Source of the DNA: JBHENW01 sp046261875
GTDB taxonomy: Bacteria; Acidobacteriota; Thermoanaerobaculia; UBA5066; Gp7-AA6
Reading direction: 5' to 3'
Length of the DNA stretch: 16,918 bases
Assembly: GCA_046261875.1 (NCBI GenBank)
Contig: JBHENW010000043.1
Coordinates: forward strand, 1 to 16,918
Shown here: positions 1 to 7,795 of the stretch, in pieces
How the letters are laid out: each line of letters opens with the position of its first letter
Numbering within the stretch: the stretch's first letter is position 1
Notes under the pieces: generated by a model
What the model was told of the DNA's origin: nothing
Seen by the model: only the letters and a program-made list of their open reading frames with translations
The model's database searches: none
Made by a program: the position numbers and the translations under genes

Positions 1-204
1 GTCGAGATCATGGACCTCTCCTTCACGGTCCAGGCCCTCGCGATCTATTACCTGGCCCGCAACCGGGGCGCGCTCGCCCCGGGCGTCCACGACCTCCCTC
101 CCGAGATCGACCGGGAGATCGCACGGATCAAGCTCGAGACCCTCGGCGTCTCCATCGACCGGCTCACCCCGGAGCAGGAAGAGATCCGGCGGCGCTGGCA
201 GTGA
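1..204 (+). CDS. ahcY: S-adenosylhomocysteine hydrolase, C-terminal end only
   Basis: Only the last 67 codons are present, and the reading frame is open from the first base of the window. The protein would hydrolyse S-adenosylhomocysteine (SAH) to adenosine and homocysteine in the cytoplasm, the recycling step of the methyl cycle. The visible part begins VEIMDLSFTVQALA and continues through LPPEIDREIARIKLETLG to LTPEQEEIRRRWQ. This matches the end of the family from the conserved MD.SF..QAL helix onward. The chain stops soon after the LTPEQ helix and lacks the long tail ending in a K-P-D-H-Y-R-Y type motif that most bacterial and eukaryotic enzymes have, so it resembles the shorter archaeal/Thermotoga type. 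Its TGA overlaps the start of the next gene (GTGA), which points to translational coupling with another SAH-metabolising enzyme. The catalytic and NAD-binding regions lie outside the window. Confidence 0.87.
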   Translation, partial: VEIMDLSFTVQALAIYYLARNRGALAPGVHDLPPEIDREIARIKLETLGVSIDRLTPEQEEIRRRWQ

Positions 205-1547
205 AGCCGGCGCGGAAAAAGCGTTCGACCGCGGACCTGCTCATCCTCGGCGGCACCGTCCTGACGATGGACGCCGCCGCGACCGTGATCCCGCAAGGGG
301 CTGTCGCCGTCCGGGACGGTCGCCTCCTCGAGGTCGGACGGCGAGGGGTCCTCGAGCGCCGTTACTCGGCGCGCCGGGTGCTCGACGCGGAAGGCCGGCT
401 CGTCCTTCCGGGTCTCGTCAATGCGCACACGCACGTGGCCATGACGCTCTTCCGGGGCGTGCGCGACGACGAGGACCTGATCACCTGGCTGACGAAGTAC
501 ATGTTCCCGCTGGAGGCGCGTTTCGTCTCCCCCGCCTTCGTGCGCGCGGGGGCGCTTCTGGGCTGCTGGGAAATGATCGCCTCGGGCACGACGACGTTCG
601 CGGACGGGTTCTTCTTCGAGGAAGAGGTCGCGAAGGCGGCCGACGAGTCCGGGTTGCGCGCCCTGCCCGGTCAGGGGATCTTCGACGTGCCCGTTCCCGA
701 CGCGCCCGACGCCGACGCCGGCCTGCGCCGCGCGGAAAAGTACCTTTCGGACTGGGCCGGCCATCCCCGGGTCACACCCGCGGTGGCGCCGCACGCCGGC
801 TACACCGTCGGACCGGAGACCTTCCGGCGCGCGGGGGATCTCGCCCGCCGGTTCGGCGCCCCGATCTTCACGCACGTCGCCGAGTCCGACGGGGAGGTCG
901 CGATGATGCGGGAGCGTTACGGCACGACGCCGGTGCGCCACCTCGCGGCGATCGGCGCCCTCGACGGGAAGCTCACGGCCGCTCACTGCGTCCGGGTGGA
1001 CGGGGAGGAGATCGCGCTGCTCGCGCGGTCACGCGCCGGGGTCGTGCACTGTCCGGAGAGCAACATGAAGCTCGCGAGCGGCGTCGCTCCGATCGGCGCG
1101 ATGCTTGCCGCGGGCATCCCCCTGGGCCTCGGAACGGACGGGCCGGCCAGCAACAACGACCTCGACCTCTTCGGCGAGATGGACACGGCCGCCAAGCTCC
1201 AGAAGGTCGCGCAGCTCGACGCGACGGCGGCCTCCGCGCGCGAAGTCTTTCGGATGGCCACCTCGGGCGGCGCCGCTGCCTTGCACATGGAATCGGAAAT
1301 CGGCTCTCTGGAGCCGGGCAAGCGCGCCGACCTCATCGTCGTGCGCGCAGAGGGTCCCAATGCGCTGCCTCTTTACGACCCCTTCTCCTATCTCGTCTAC
1401 TCGGCCCGCGCCGACGCGGTCGACACCGTGATGGTGGAAGGAAAACTGCTCATGGAACGGCGGCGTCTCACCACGTTGGACACCGACGCCATTGCGGCCC
1501 GCGCCCGGGCCTTCGGGCGCAGGATTGCGGCCGCGTTGCCGGAGTAG
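201..1547 (+). CDS. mtaD: Amidohydrolase, MtaD-type SAH / 5'-methylthioadenosine deaminase
   Basis: This 448-residue protein belongs to the amidohydrolase superfamily, in the group that deaminates S-adenosylhomocysteine and methylthioadenosine to inosyl products. Visible metal ligands are the H-T-H pair at residues 76 and 78 (in GLVNAHTHVAMTLFRG), H225 in HVAESD, and D313 in GTDGPASNN. Likely substrate or catalytic residues are H198, E228, H262 (AAHC) and H283 (VHCPESN). A small beta-rich half before residue 70 and the C-terminal GSLEPGKRADLIVV return strand complete the usual composite fold. Length is normal for the family. The GTG start at 201 is preferred because the next ATG would delete the conserved N-terminal strand ADLLILGGTVLTMD. 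The gene overlaps ahcY by four bases, and shared SAH chemistry supports the assignment. Related members act on guanine, chlorinated triazines or other aminated rings, so the exact substrate is not proven. Confidence 0.83.
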   Translation: MKPARKKRSTADLLILGGTVLTMDAAATVIPQGAVAVRDGRLLEVGRRGVLERRYSARRVLDAEGRLVLPGLVNAHTHVAMTLFRGVRDDEDLITWLTKYMFPLEARFVSPAFVRAGALLGCWEMIASGTTTFADGFFFEEEVAKAADESGLRALPGQGIFDVPVPDAPDADAGLRRAEKYLSDWAGHPRVTPAVAPHAGYTVGPETFRRAGDLARRFGAPIFTHVAESDGEVAMMRERYGTTPVRHLAAIGALDGKLTAAHCVRVDGEEIALLARSRAGVVHCPESNMKLASGVAPIGAMLAAGIPLGLGTDGPASNNDLDLFGEMDTAAKLQKVAQLDATAASAREVFRMATSGGAAALHMESEIGSLEPGKRADLIVVRAEGPNALPLYDPFSYLVYSARADAVDTVMVEGKLLMERRRLTTLDTDAIAARARAFGRRIAAALPE

Positions 1548-1571
1548 AGAATAGAATCGTCCCTTTCCCGG

Positions 1572-4500
1572 ATGATCCACACGAAGCTCGCCGACCGTTA
1601 CGAGGTCTTGGGCGAACTCGGCCGGGGCGGAATGGGCGTCGTCTATCGCGCCCGCGATCCGCTGCTGAACCGCGAGGTCGCCGTCAAGCTCCTCGCCTCC
1701 ACCGAGCTCACCAGCGAGCTCGAGGAGCGGTTTCAGCGGGAAGCGCAGGTCGTCGCGCAGATGGATCATTCCGCCATCGTGCCGATCCACGACATCGGAC
1801 GGCACGACGGCTCGCTCTTCTTCGTGATGCCGGTCGTGGAGGGAGAGAACCTCCGGCATCAGCTCTGGGCGGGGTCGCTTCGCCTGGGCGAGGTCCTCGA
1901 CATCGCGATACAGGTCGCCGATGCGCTCGACTACAGCCATGCGCGCGGAGTCGTCCACCGGGACATCAAGCCCGAGAACATCATGGTCCAGCGCCAGGAA
2001 GGCAACGTCCGCATCCGGGTCATGGACTTCGGGCTCGCCCACGCGACGGCGGAGAGCCGGCTGACGAAGACCGGGACGCTCGTGGGGACGGTCGCCTACC
2101 TCTCTCCCGAGCAGGTGACCTCTCATGCCTTCGACGGGCGATCCGACATCTACTCGCTGGGAACGGTCCTCTACGAGTGCCTGGCCGGCGAGCCGCCCTT
2201 TTCGGGAGAGGTGCAGTCGATCCTGTACCGCATCGTCCACGAGGTCCCGCAGCCTCCGCGGGCGCTGGGGGCGGAGATTCGGGAAGAGCTGCAGGGGATC
2301 GTTCTCCACTGCCTCCAGAAGGACCCGGCGAAAAGGCCGCAGAAGGCAGGGCAGTTGTCGGAGGCTCTGCGGCGCCACCGGGCAAGCCTCCAGACCGACG
2401 AGTTTTCGCGCTCGGTCGTTCTGACCGCGAGCCGGATGACCCAGCGGCCCGCGGCGTCCGCCTTCATCAGCCGGGAGAGGGAGTTCACGGAACTGCAGCA
2501 CAGGCTGAACGCGGCGATTGCCGGCGACTGCCAGTTCGCGGTCGTCGCGGGCGAGCCCGGGATCGGCAAGACGCGCCTGCTCGAAGAGCTCAAGAAACTC
2601 GCCTCGGTGCGGAAGATCCGGGTCCTCTACGGCCGCTTCGTCGAGCAGGATCGGGCTTTCTCCTACCAGGGGTTCTGCGAGCTCATTCAGGACTACTTCC
2701 GCACGCGGGACGCGGGCAGCTCCGTCGCGGAGCATCCCGACTTTTCCGACCTCGCCCCGGAGCTTCTCTCCCTCTTTCCCCTCCTGACGGAGATCCCCGA
2801 GCTGCGCGCGGCGGCGAGCGGGGGCTCCCGGCTCGCGGCTCCCGCCGAGGAGCGCAAGGCGGAGGACCGCATCCAGATCTTCGAGCTGCTCGCCCGCACC
2901 CTGACCCGAATCGGCGGCGGAAAGCCCCTCGTGCTCATCCTGGAGAACCTCCACGGCGCCGAGATCTCCATCGAGGCGCTCCAGTACGTCGTCCGCCGGC
3001 TCGGGCCGACGCCGACTCTGATCGTCGGAAGCTACCGGCAGACCGAGACCGACAAGCGGCATCCCTTGATCCGTATGCTCGACTCCTTCGCGGACGATCC
3101 GCGGTTCGTCTCGATCACGCTCGGGCCTTTTTCTCCGTCCGAGCACCGCGCGCTGATCGAGTCGGTGGCCGGGGGCGCGAAGGTCTCCGACCTGCTCGCC
3201 GAGAGGCTCCGCGATGCGACGGAAGGCAACCCGTTCTTCACCAAGGAGCTCGTCCGGTCCCTGATCGACTCAGGTGGAATCGCGAAAGACGACTCCGGCG
3301 CCTGGAACTTCTCGAAAGCGACGGCGATCTCCTCCGATGCGCTCCCGGCCACGATCCAGCAGGCCGTGGAGAAGCGCATCGAGCGCCTGCCGGAGAGACT
3401 GCGGGAAATCCTGTCCATCGCTTCGGTCCTCGGCAAGAGCTTCGACTTCCGGGATCTCGAGACCCTCTCGGACGACGCGAAGGACCTCGACGATTCGACC
3501 GAACAGCTTCTGCGCGAAGGGATCCTGGAAGAGGAGAGGGAGTCCCGCGGCAACCGGCTGTCTTTTGCGAGCGGGATCGTGCGGGACGTCCTCTACAACG
3601 CGCTCTCCCGCCGCAAGCGCCGCTCCCTCCACCGCAGATACGCCGAGCTCTTGGAGAAACGCTACGCCGGGCGCCTCGACCGCGTGTACCCCGACCTCGT
3701 CCATCACTTCTCCCAGGCCGACGTCGCTGAGAAGACCGTCGAGTACGGGGTCAAGCTCGCCCAGAAGTCCCTGGACGCCTTCGGTGCGGACGACGCGCTC
3801 CGTGCGGCGAAGACGTGCCTGGAATTCCTCGAAGACGAGGAGTGGGCGGGGGACCCGGCGCTGGAGGGGGAGGCGCGGTTGCTCCTCGCCCGCGCGCACC
3901 GCATGACCGGCAACGCCGAGGCCGCCCTGCGCGAGGCCGAGGCGGCGGTCAAGGTCTTCGACAGAGAGAAGCATTTTGACAAAGAGGTCGCGGTCATACT
4001 TTTCGCGGGGGAGACGGCCTGGCAGGAGCGCCGCGTGGAAGAGACCCGCCGGTGGGTCCAGCGCGGCATCGAGACGTCGGCGTCGTCGGGGAAGACGGGT
4101 GAGCGCGCCAAGCTCCTGTCGCTCGCCGTGACGGTCGCCAACCTGCGCGGCGAATACGCCAAAGCGGCCGGATATCTGGCCGAGATCGAACGCCTGGCCC
4201 CGTCAGTGAAGGAGAAGGAGGAAGAGATCCCGCGCGGGGGCCGTCTCACCGCGGCCATGGCGAATCCGATCCTGACCACCAACCCCGGGGCGTATCAGAC
4301 GACCGAGGAGCACGAGGTCCTCGGAAACGTCTTCGAGACCCTCGTCACGACGGACTCCCAGGGCAATCTGGTGCCGCTCCTGTGCGAGCGCTGGGCGTTC
4401 GAGGAAGGAGGACGGATGGTTCGCCTGGAGCTGCGGCGAGGCATCTCTTTCTCCGACGGAACGCCTCTCACGGGCGCCGCCGTCAAGGCCTCGCTCGAGC

Positions 4501-7235
4501 GGTCGATCCGAGCCTCGCGCGAGGCGACGCCGGCGGCCTACGTCTCGATCGAGGGCGTGGCGGAGCACCTCGAAGGAAAGGCCTCCGACGTCTCGGGGAT
4601 CCGAACCCCCTCCGAGGACCGCCTCGAGATCCGGCTCACCGACGCGCTCCCTATCTTTCCGGCGTTCCTGACCGACGGGAGAACCTCGATCGCGACCGCC
4701 GTGGAGGGGGAACGGCTCGCCGGCACCGGTCCCTTCCGGATCGTCGATCAGACGCCCGAGCGAGTGGTCCTCGAGCGAAACCCCGGTTACTGGAGAGACA
4801 CTCCCGCGCGGCTCGACGAGATCGAGTTCCGGGCCGGACTCTCGGCCGCCGCGATCGTGTCGGGCTTCAAGTCCGGGGAGCTGGAGCTCGCCCGCGACCT
4901 TCTTCCGAAGGACCTCGAGGCGATCCTGCGCGAGCCGAAGTTCCGGTCGGGCCTGGTCGAAACGCCGAAGAAGAACACGTACTTCGCCCTGTTCAATGGC
5001 TCGAGCGCCGTCGGCGCCAACACCGGTCTCCGCCAGGCCATGGCCCATGCCGTGCGGACGCAGGACTTCGTGTGGGGCTCGCTCGGCCGTTTCGCATTGC
5101 CGGCGACGGGTCTGCTGCCGCCGGGCGTCCTCGGCCACGACGCGGGGCGGAGACAGGTCCATCCGGAGCGGGAGAAGGCGGTCGAGGCAGTCCGCTCCTG
5201 CGGCCTTCCCGTTCCGGTCCAGCTCTCGGCCGCCGTGCATCCGATCCTGCTCGACCAGTATGCCGCGCTGACACGGGCGCTCTTTGCGATCTGGGCGGAC
5301 GTCGGAGTCGAGGTCACGGTGGCCACGAAGACGATGAGCGAATACCTCGACTCCTGGCACGGGGATCCCGCTTTCGACTTATGGATCGGAAGGTGGATCG
5401 CCGACTACGACGACCCGGACAACTTCACCTTCACGCTCTTCCATTCCGGCAACGGCCGCCTGCGCAACTATTTCTCGACCCCGGAGGCGGACCGCATCCT
5501 GGAGGAGGCGCGCAAGGAGAGCCGGCCCGGCGCGCGCGAAGTCCTTTACCGGAAGTTCGAGAACCTGGCGCTCGACTCAGCGGCTCTCCTTCCGCTCTTC
5601 CACGACGTGGACTACCGCATCGCGAGCCCCCGCGTGCGCGGCCTCGCCCTTCGCTCGACGGCACCCTACGTTAACTACGCCGAGATCGGGAAGGTGGACG
5701 CTCCTGCGCCCGAAGCGATCCCTGAGAGAGCGCCGGGAGGCGGCATCCTCCAGGCTCCCGTCGCGGGTGTCGTGCGCAGCCTCGAGCCGTCTCTGGCGGC
5801 GACCGCCGAGCAAGCGGAAGTCCTGACCTCCGTCTTCGAGACGCTCACCCATGCGACCCAGGATGCCCGTGTCGTTCCCTGGCTCGCCTCGGAGATCATG
5901 CCGGAGGCCGAGGGGATGCGTTTTCGTTTTCGGCTGCGCGCGGGAGTTCGATTTCACAACGGGCGGCCCGTGACCGCCCGCGACGTGCGCCATTCCTATG
6001 AGCGCCTCCTCGCCAACCGCGAAAGCGAGGCCCGCTGGTTCCTCTCGCCTGTTCGCGGAGCGAAGCGGATCCTCTCCGGCGAGGCGGCGGACCTCGAGGG
6101 TTTTCGCATCGTCTCCCCCTCCGAGTTCGTCATCGAGCTGGAGAAACCCGTCTCCTTTTTCCCCGCTCTGATCTCCTACGGGGCGACGGCGATCGTCCCG
6201 GAAGGGACCCAGCGGATGGGCGGAAGCCTGCGGGAGGGGGCGATCGGCACCGGTCCTTTCCGCGTGGTGGCCTTCGATCCGGGACGGCGGCTGGAGCTGG
6301 AGCGCAACCCGCATTACTGGCGCGCGGGCTATCCCAAAACCGAGGGGATCGTCTTTCGCTTCGGCCTCTCGCCCGAGGAGATCCGCGACGAGTTCGTGGC
6401 GGGCCGTCTTTCGCTGGCGGTGGATCTCCTGCCGGCCCACGCGGAGGCCTTCCGGCACGACCCGCGCTTCGCGTCCGGGTACCGCGAGACCCCGCGTCTC
6501 CAGACCTACTTCATCGCCTTCAACCGGCGGCACGGTCCTCTCGAGGACGTCGCCGTGCGCCGCGCGGTCATGGGAGCGGTGGACGTGGAAGGGGCCGTGC
6601 GGCGTGCCCTCGGGCGGCTCGCCATCCCCGCCCACGGCATCATTCCGCCGGGGCTTCTCGGTCACTCTCCGACCGCCGCTTCCCGACAGCCCGCAAAGGC
6701 CGGCGCGGCCTCCTCGGACGCCGAGGTCATGCAGACCGTCTCGCGCGAGCCGGTCGAACTGCTCGCCGCGATCCACCCGCTGTTCTTCGGGGAATACGCC
6801 GCGTTCCTCGAGGAGATCGCCCGGGCTTTTCGAGAGATCGGTTACACGATTCGCTCGGCCGGGTCCACGATGGCGGAGTACATGGAGGCCCGCAAGAAGG
6901 AGACGGCCGATCTCATCATCGGACGCTGGGGAGCCGACTATCCGGACGCCGATACCTTCGTCCACGGCATCCTCCATTCGCGCGAAGGATTTCTCGGCCG
7001 CTATTGGGGGGACGTGGGGGTCGACCCGTTGATCGAGCGCGGCCGCAGCGAGACCGACCCGAGGGTTCGGCACGCGATCTATCGGGAAGTCGAGGAGCTG
7101 GTGGCGAGGGAAGCGCTGCTACTGCCCCTCTTTCACGACCAGGTCGGCTGTTTCGCCCGCCCCGAGGTGGAAGGCCTTTCCATGGGGCTCACCAACCCGA
7201 TCGTCGCGTACGAGAACCTTTCGCTACGCCGGTAA
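1572..7235 (+). CDS. Giant Ser/Thr protein kinase fused to AAA/STAND ATPase and two family-5 solute-binding domains
   Basis: The protein has 1887 residues in one uninterrupted frame. Residues about 10-270 are a PknB-like kinase with all key residues: glycine loop GRGGMG (17-22), K39, E57, HRDIKPEN (129-136), D152 of DFG and S178-P-E. Residues about 297-480 are an AAA module, with Walker A GEPGIGKT (327-334), a Walker-B-like LILENLH (455-461) and a sensor-like LIVGSYR (483-489). A winged-helix-like region with LPATIQQAVEKRIERLPERL (591-610) follows, then a short helical, TPR-like stretch to about 880. Residues about 888-1375 and 1387-1887 are two SBP_bac_5 (OppA/DppA-type) domains, each with GTGPF, NPxYW and GRWxADY motifs. 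I see no signal peptide, lipobox or membrane helix, so all parts should be cytoplasmic. Inference: the tandem domains sense a peptide-like or other small ligand and control the kinase through the ATPase. ATG 1572 is the only usable in-frame start after the TAG at 1545. No good ribosome binding site is visible, and the gene follows mtaD by 24 bases, so co-transcription is plausible. Confidence 0.93.
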   Translation: MIHTKLADRYEVLGELGRGGMGVVYRARDPLLNREVAVKLLASTELTSELEERFQREAQVVAQMDHSAIVPIHDIGRHDGSLFFVMPVVEGENLRHQLWAGSLRLGEVLDIAIQVADALDYSHARGVVHRDIKPENIMVQRQEGNVRIRVMDFGLAHATAESRLTKTGTLVGTVAYLSPEQVTSHAFDGRSDIYSLGTVLYECLAGEPPFSGEVQSILYRIVHEVPQPPRALGAEIREELQGIVLHCLQKDPAKRPQKAGQLSEALRRHRASLQTDEFSRSVVLTASRMTQRPAASAFISREREFTELQHRLNAAIAGDCQFAVVAGEPGIGKTRLLEELKKLASVRKIRVLYGRFVEQDRAFSYQGFCELIQDYFRTRDAGSSVAEHPDFSDLAPELLSLFPLLTEIPELRAAASGGSRLAAPAEERKAEDRIQIFELLARTLTRIGGGKPLVLILENLHGAEISIEALQYVVRRLGPTPTLIVGSYRQTETDKRHPLIRMLDSFADDPRFVSITLGPFSPSEHRALIESVAGGAKVSDLLAERLRDATEGNPFFTKELVRSLIDSGGIAKDDSGAWNFSKATAISSDALPATIQQAVEKRIERLPERLREILSIASVLGKSFDFRDLETLSDDAKDLDDSTEQLLREGILEEERESRGNRLSFASGIVRDVLYNALSRRKRRSLHRRYAELLEKRYAGRLDRVYPDLVHHFSQADVAEKTVEYGVKLAQKSLDAFGADDALRAAKTCLEFLEDEEWAGDPALEGEARLLLARAHRMTGNAEAALREAEAAVKVFDREKHFDKEVAVILFAGETAWQERRVEETRRWVQRGIETSASSGKTGERAKLLSLAVTVANLRGEYAKAAGYLAEIERLAPSVKEKEEEIPRGGRLTAAMANPILTTNPGAYQTTEEHEVLGNVFETLVTTDSQGNLVPLLCERWAFEEGGRMVRLELRRGISFSDGTPLTGAAVKASLERSIRASREATPAAYVSIEGVAEHLEGKASDVSGIRTPSEDRLEIRLTDALPIFPAFLTDGRTSIATAVEGERLAGTGPFRIVDQTPERVVLERNPGYWRDTPARLDEIEFRAGLSAAAIVSGFKSGELELARDLLPKDLEAILREPKFRSGLVETPKKNTYFALFNGSSAVGANTGLRQAMAHAVRTQDFVWGSLGRFALPATGLLPPGVLGHDAGRRQVHPEREKAVEAVRSCGLPVPVQLSAAVHPILLDQYAALTRALFAIWADVGVEVTVATKTMSEYLDSWHGDPAFDLWIGRWIADYDDPDNFTFTLFHSGNGRLRNYFSTPEADRILEEARKESRPGAREVLYRKFENLALDSAALLPLFHDVDYRIASPRVRGLALRSTAPYVNYAEIGKVDAPAPEAIPERAPGGGILQAPVAGVVRSLEPSLAATAEQAEVLTSVFETLTHATQDARVVPWLASEIMPEAEGMRFRFRLRAGVRFHNGRPVTARDVRHSYERLLANRESEARWFLSPVRGAKRILSGEAADLEGFRIVSPSEFVIELEKPVSFFPALISYGATAIVPEGTQRMGGSLREGAIGTGPFRVVAFDPGRRLELERNPHYWRAGYPKTEGIVFRFGLSPEEIRDEFVAGRLSLAVDLLPAHAEAFRHDPRFASGYRETPRLQTYFIAFNRRHGPLEDVAVRRAVMGAVDVEGAVRRALGRLAIPAHGIIPPGLLGHSPTAASRQPAKAGAASSDAEVMQTVSREPVELLAAIHPLFFGEYAAFLEEIARAFREIGYTIRSAGSTMAEYMEARKKETADLIIGRWGADYPDADTFVHGILHSREGFLGRYWGDVGVDPLIERGRSETDPRVRHAIYREVEELVAREALLLPLFHDQVGCFARPEVEGLSMGLTNPIVAYENLSLRR
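4233..5696 (+). repeat. First solute-binding (SBP_bac_5) domain unit inside the kinase gene
   Basis: This encodes residues 888-1375 of the kinase fusion. It opens with GGRLTAAM and VFETLVTTDSQGNLVP, followed by GTGPF (1051-1055), NPGYW (1070-1074) and GRWIADYDDPDNF (1273-1285). The W.ADY.DP.NF signature is kept in full here. It aligns with the second unit at an offset of about 508-511 residues, so the two arose by duplication or paired acquisition. Confidence 0.85.
5730..7232 (+). repeat. Second solute-binding (SBP_bac_5) domain unit inside the kinase gene
   Basis: This encodes residues 1387-1887. It shows the same order of landmarks as the first unit: GGGILQAP, VFETLTHATQ, GTGPF (1559-1563), NPHYW (1579-1583), MAEYM (1767-1771) and GRWGADYPDADTF (1784-1796). 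The copies are clearly homologous but far from identical, so the duplication is old. An Ala/Ser/Pro-rich insert around residues 1698-1716 has no counterpart in the first unit. The protein ends a few residues after the domain. Confidence 0.85.
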
Positions 7236-7249
7236 CGGCGGCGCAATCA

Positions 7250-7266
7250 GGGCTGGTGTTCAGCCC
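7250..7266. terminator. Possible weak bidirectional hairpin at the convergent gene junction
   Basis: GGGCTG and CAGCCC form a perfect six-base stem with a five-base loop. It lies between the end of the kinase gene and the end of the minus-strand VOC gene, and it overlaps the VOC stop codon. There is no U tract on either side, so a role in termination is only a guess from its position. Confidence 0.25.
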
Positions 7267-7768
7267 GTGTAGGCGCGCTCGAGCTCTCCGATGTCGATCT
7301 TCTTCATCTGCAGGACCGCAGCCATGACCCTCTGCGACTTCTTCTCGTCGGGGTCCTTGAGCATCCGGATGGCGGCGTCCGGCACGACCTGCCACGAGAG
7401 ACCGTATTTGTCCTTCAGCCATCCGCACTGCTTGGCCTTCGGGTCCCCGCCGGCTCCCAGCTTCTCCCAGAAGTGGTCGACGTGCTCGGTCTCACAGTGG
7501 ACCACGAAGGAGACGGCCTCGTTGAACCGGAAGTGCGGCCCGCCGTTCAACGCCGTGAAGGGTTGCCCGTCCAGCTCGAACTCGACCGTCATCACCGATC
7601 CGGAAGGCCTCCCGTGGATCTCTTTCCCCGCCTCGCCGTAACGGGAAACGTGCACAATCCGGGAGTTCTTGAAGATGCCCGTGTAGAAACCGGCGGCTTC
7701 TTCCGCCTGATCGTGAACCACAGAAACGGTGTGATCTTGTCGGACGTTTTGTGTGGTGCGTTGGCCAT
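7260..7768 (-). pseudogene. VOC-family PhnB-like protein, broken by a one-base frameshift
   Basis: Reading from ATG at 7768, the protein starts MANAPHKTSDKITPFLWF and then leaves frame. The missing continuation DQAEEAAGFYTGIFKNSRIV is in another frame and runs intact to the TGA at 7260-7262. Adding one base near 7714/7715 restores a protein of 169 residues, the usual length of PhnB-like (3-demethylubiquinone-9 methyltransferase-domain) VOC proteins. Other family features are SRYGEAGKEIHG, VMTVEFELDGQPFTALNGG, CETEHVDHFWEKL and DKYGLSWQVVP. The family has the glyoxalase/bleomycin-resistance fold and its members rarely have a known substrate, so I assign none. It lies 27 bases after the yceI-like gene, as the last gene of the operon. 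A sequencing error explains the break as well as true gene decay does. Confidence 0.82.
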
Positions 7769-7795
7769 GCCCCGATCTTCCGTCCGGCCGGATGG

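Noticed and set aside
1029..3146. Minus-strand open frame of 705 codons opposite mtaD and the kinase gene
   Set aside because: It is low-complexity, Arg/Asp/Glu/Leu-rich sequence with no recognisable domain, lying antisense to genes with clear motifs; a high-GC shadow.
4206..4257. Purine-rich run with GTG 4206 and ATG 4257 as an internal start making free solute-binding domains
   Set aside because: The run simply encodes K-E-K-E-E-E, the spacing to either start is wrong, and no signal peptide follows, as would be needed for a separate transport protein.
4203..7073. Long minus-strand open frames (4203-5360 and 5577-7073) opposite the solute-binding domains
   Set aside because: They are antisense shadows of the kinase fusion, with no motifs and skewed composition.
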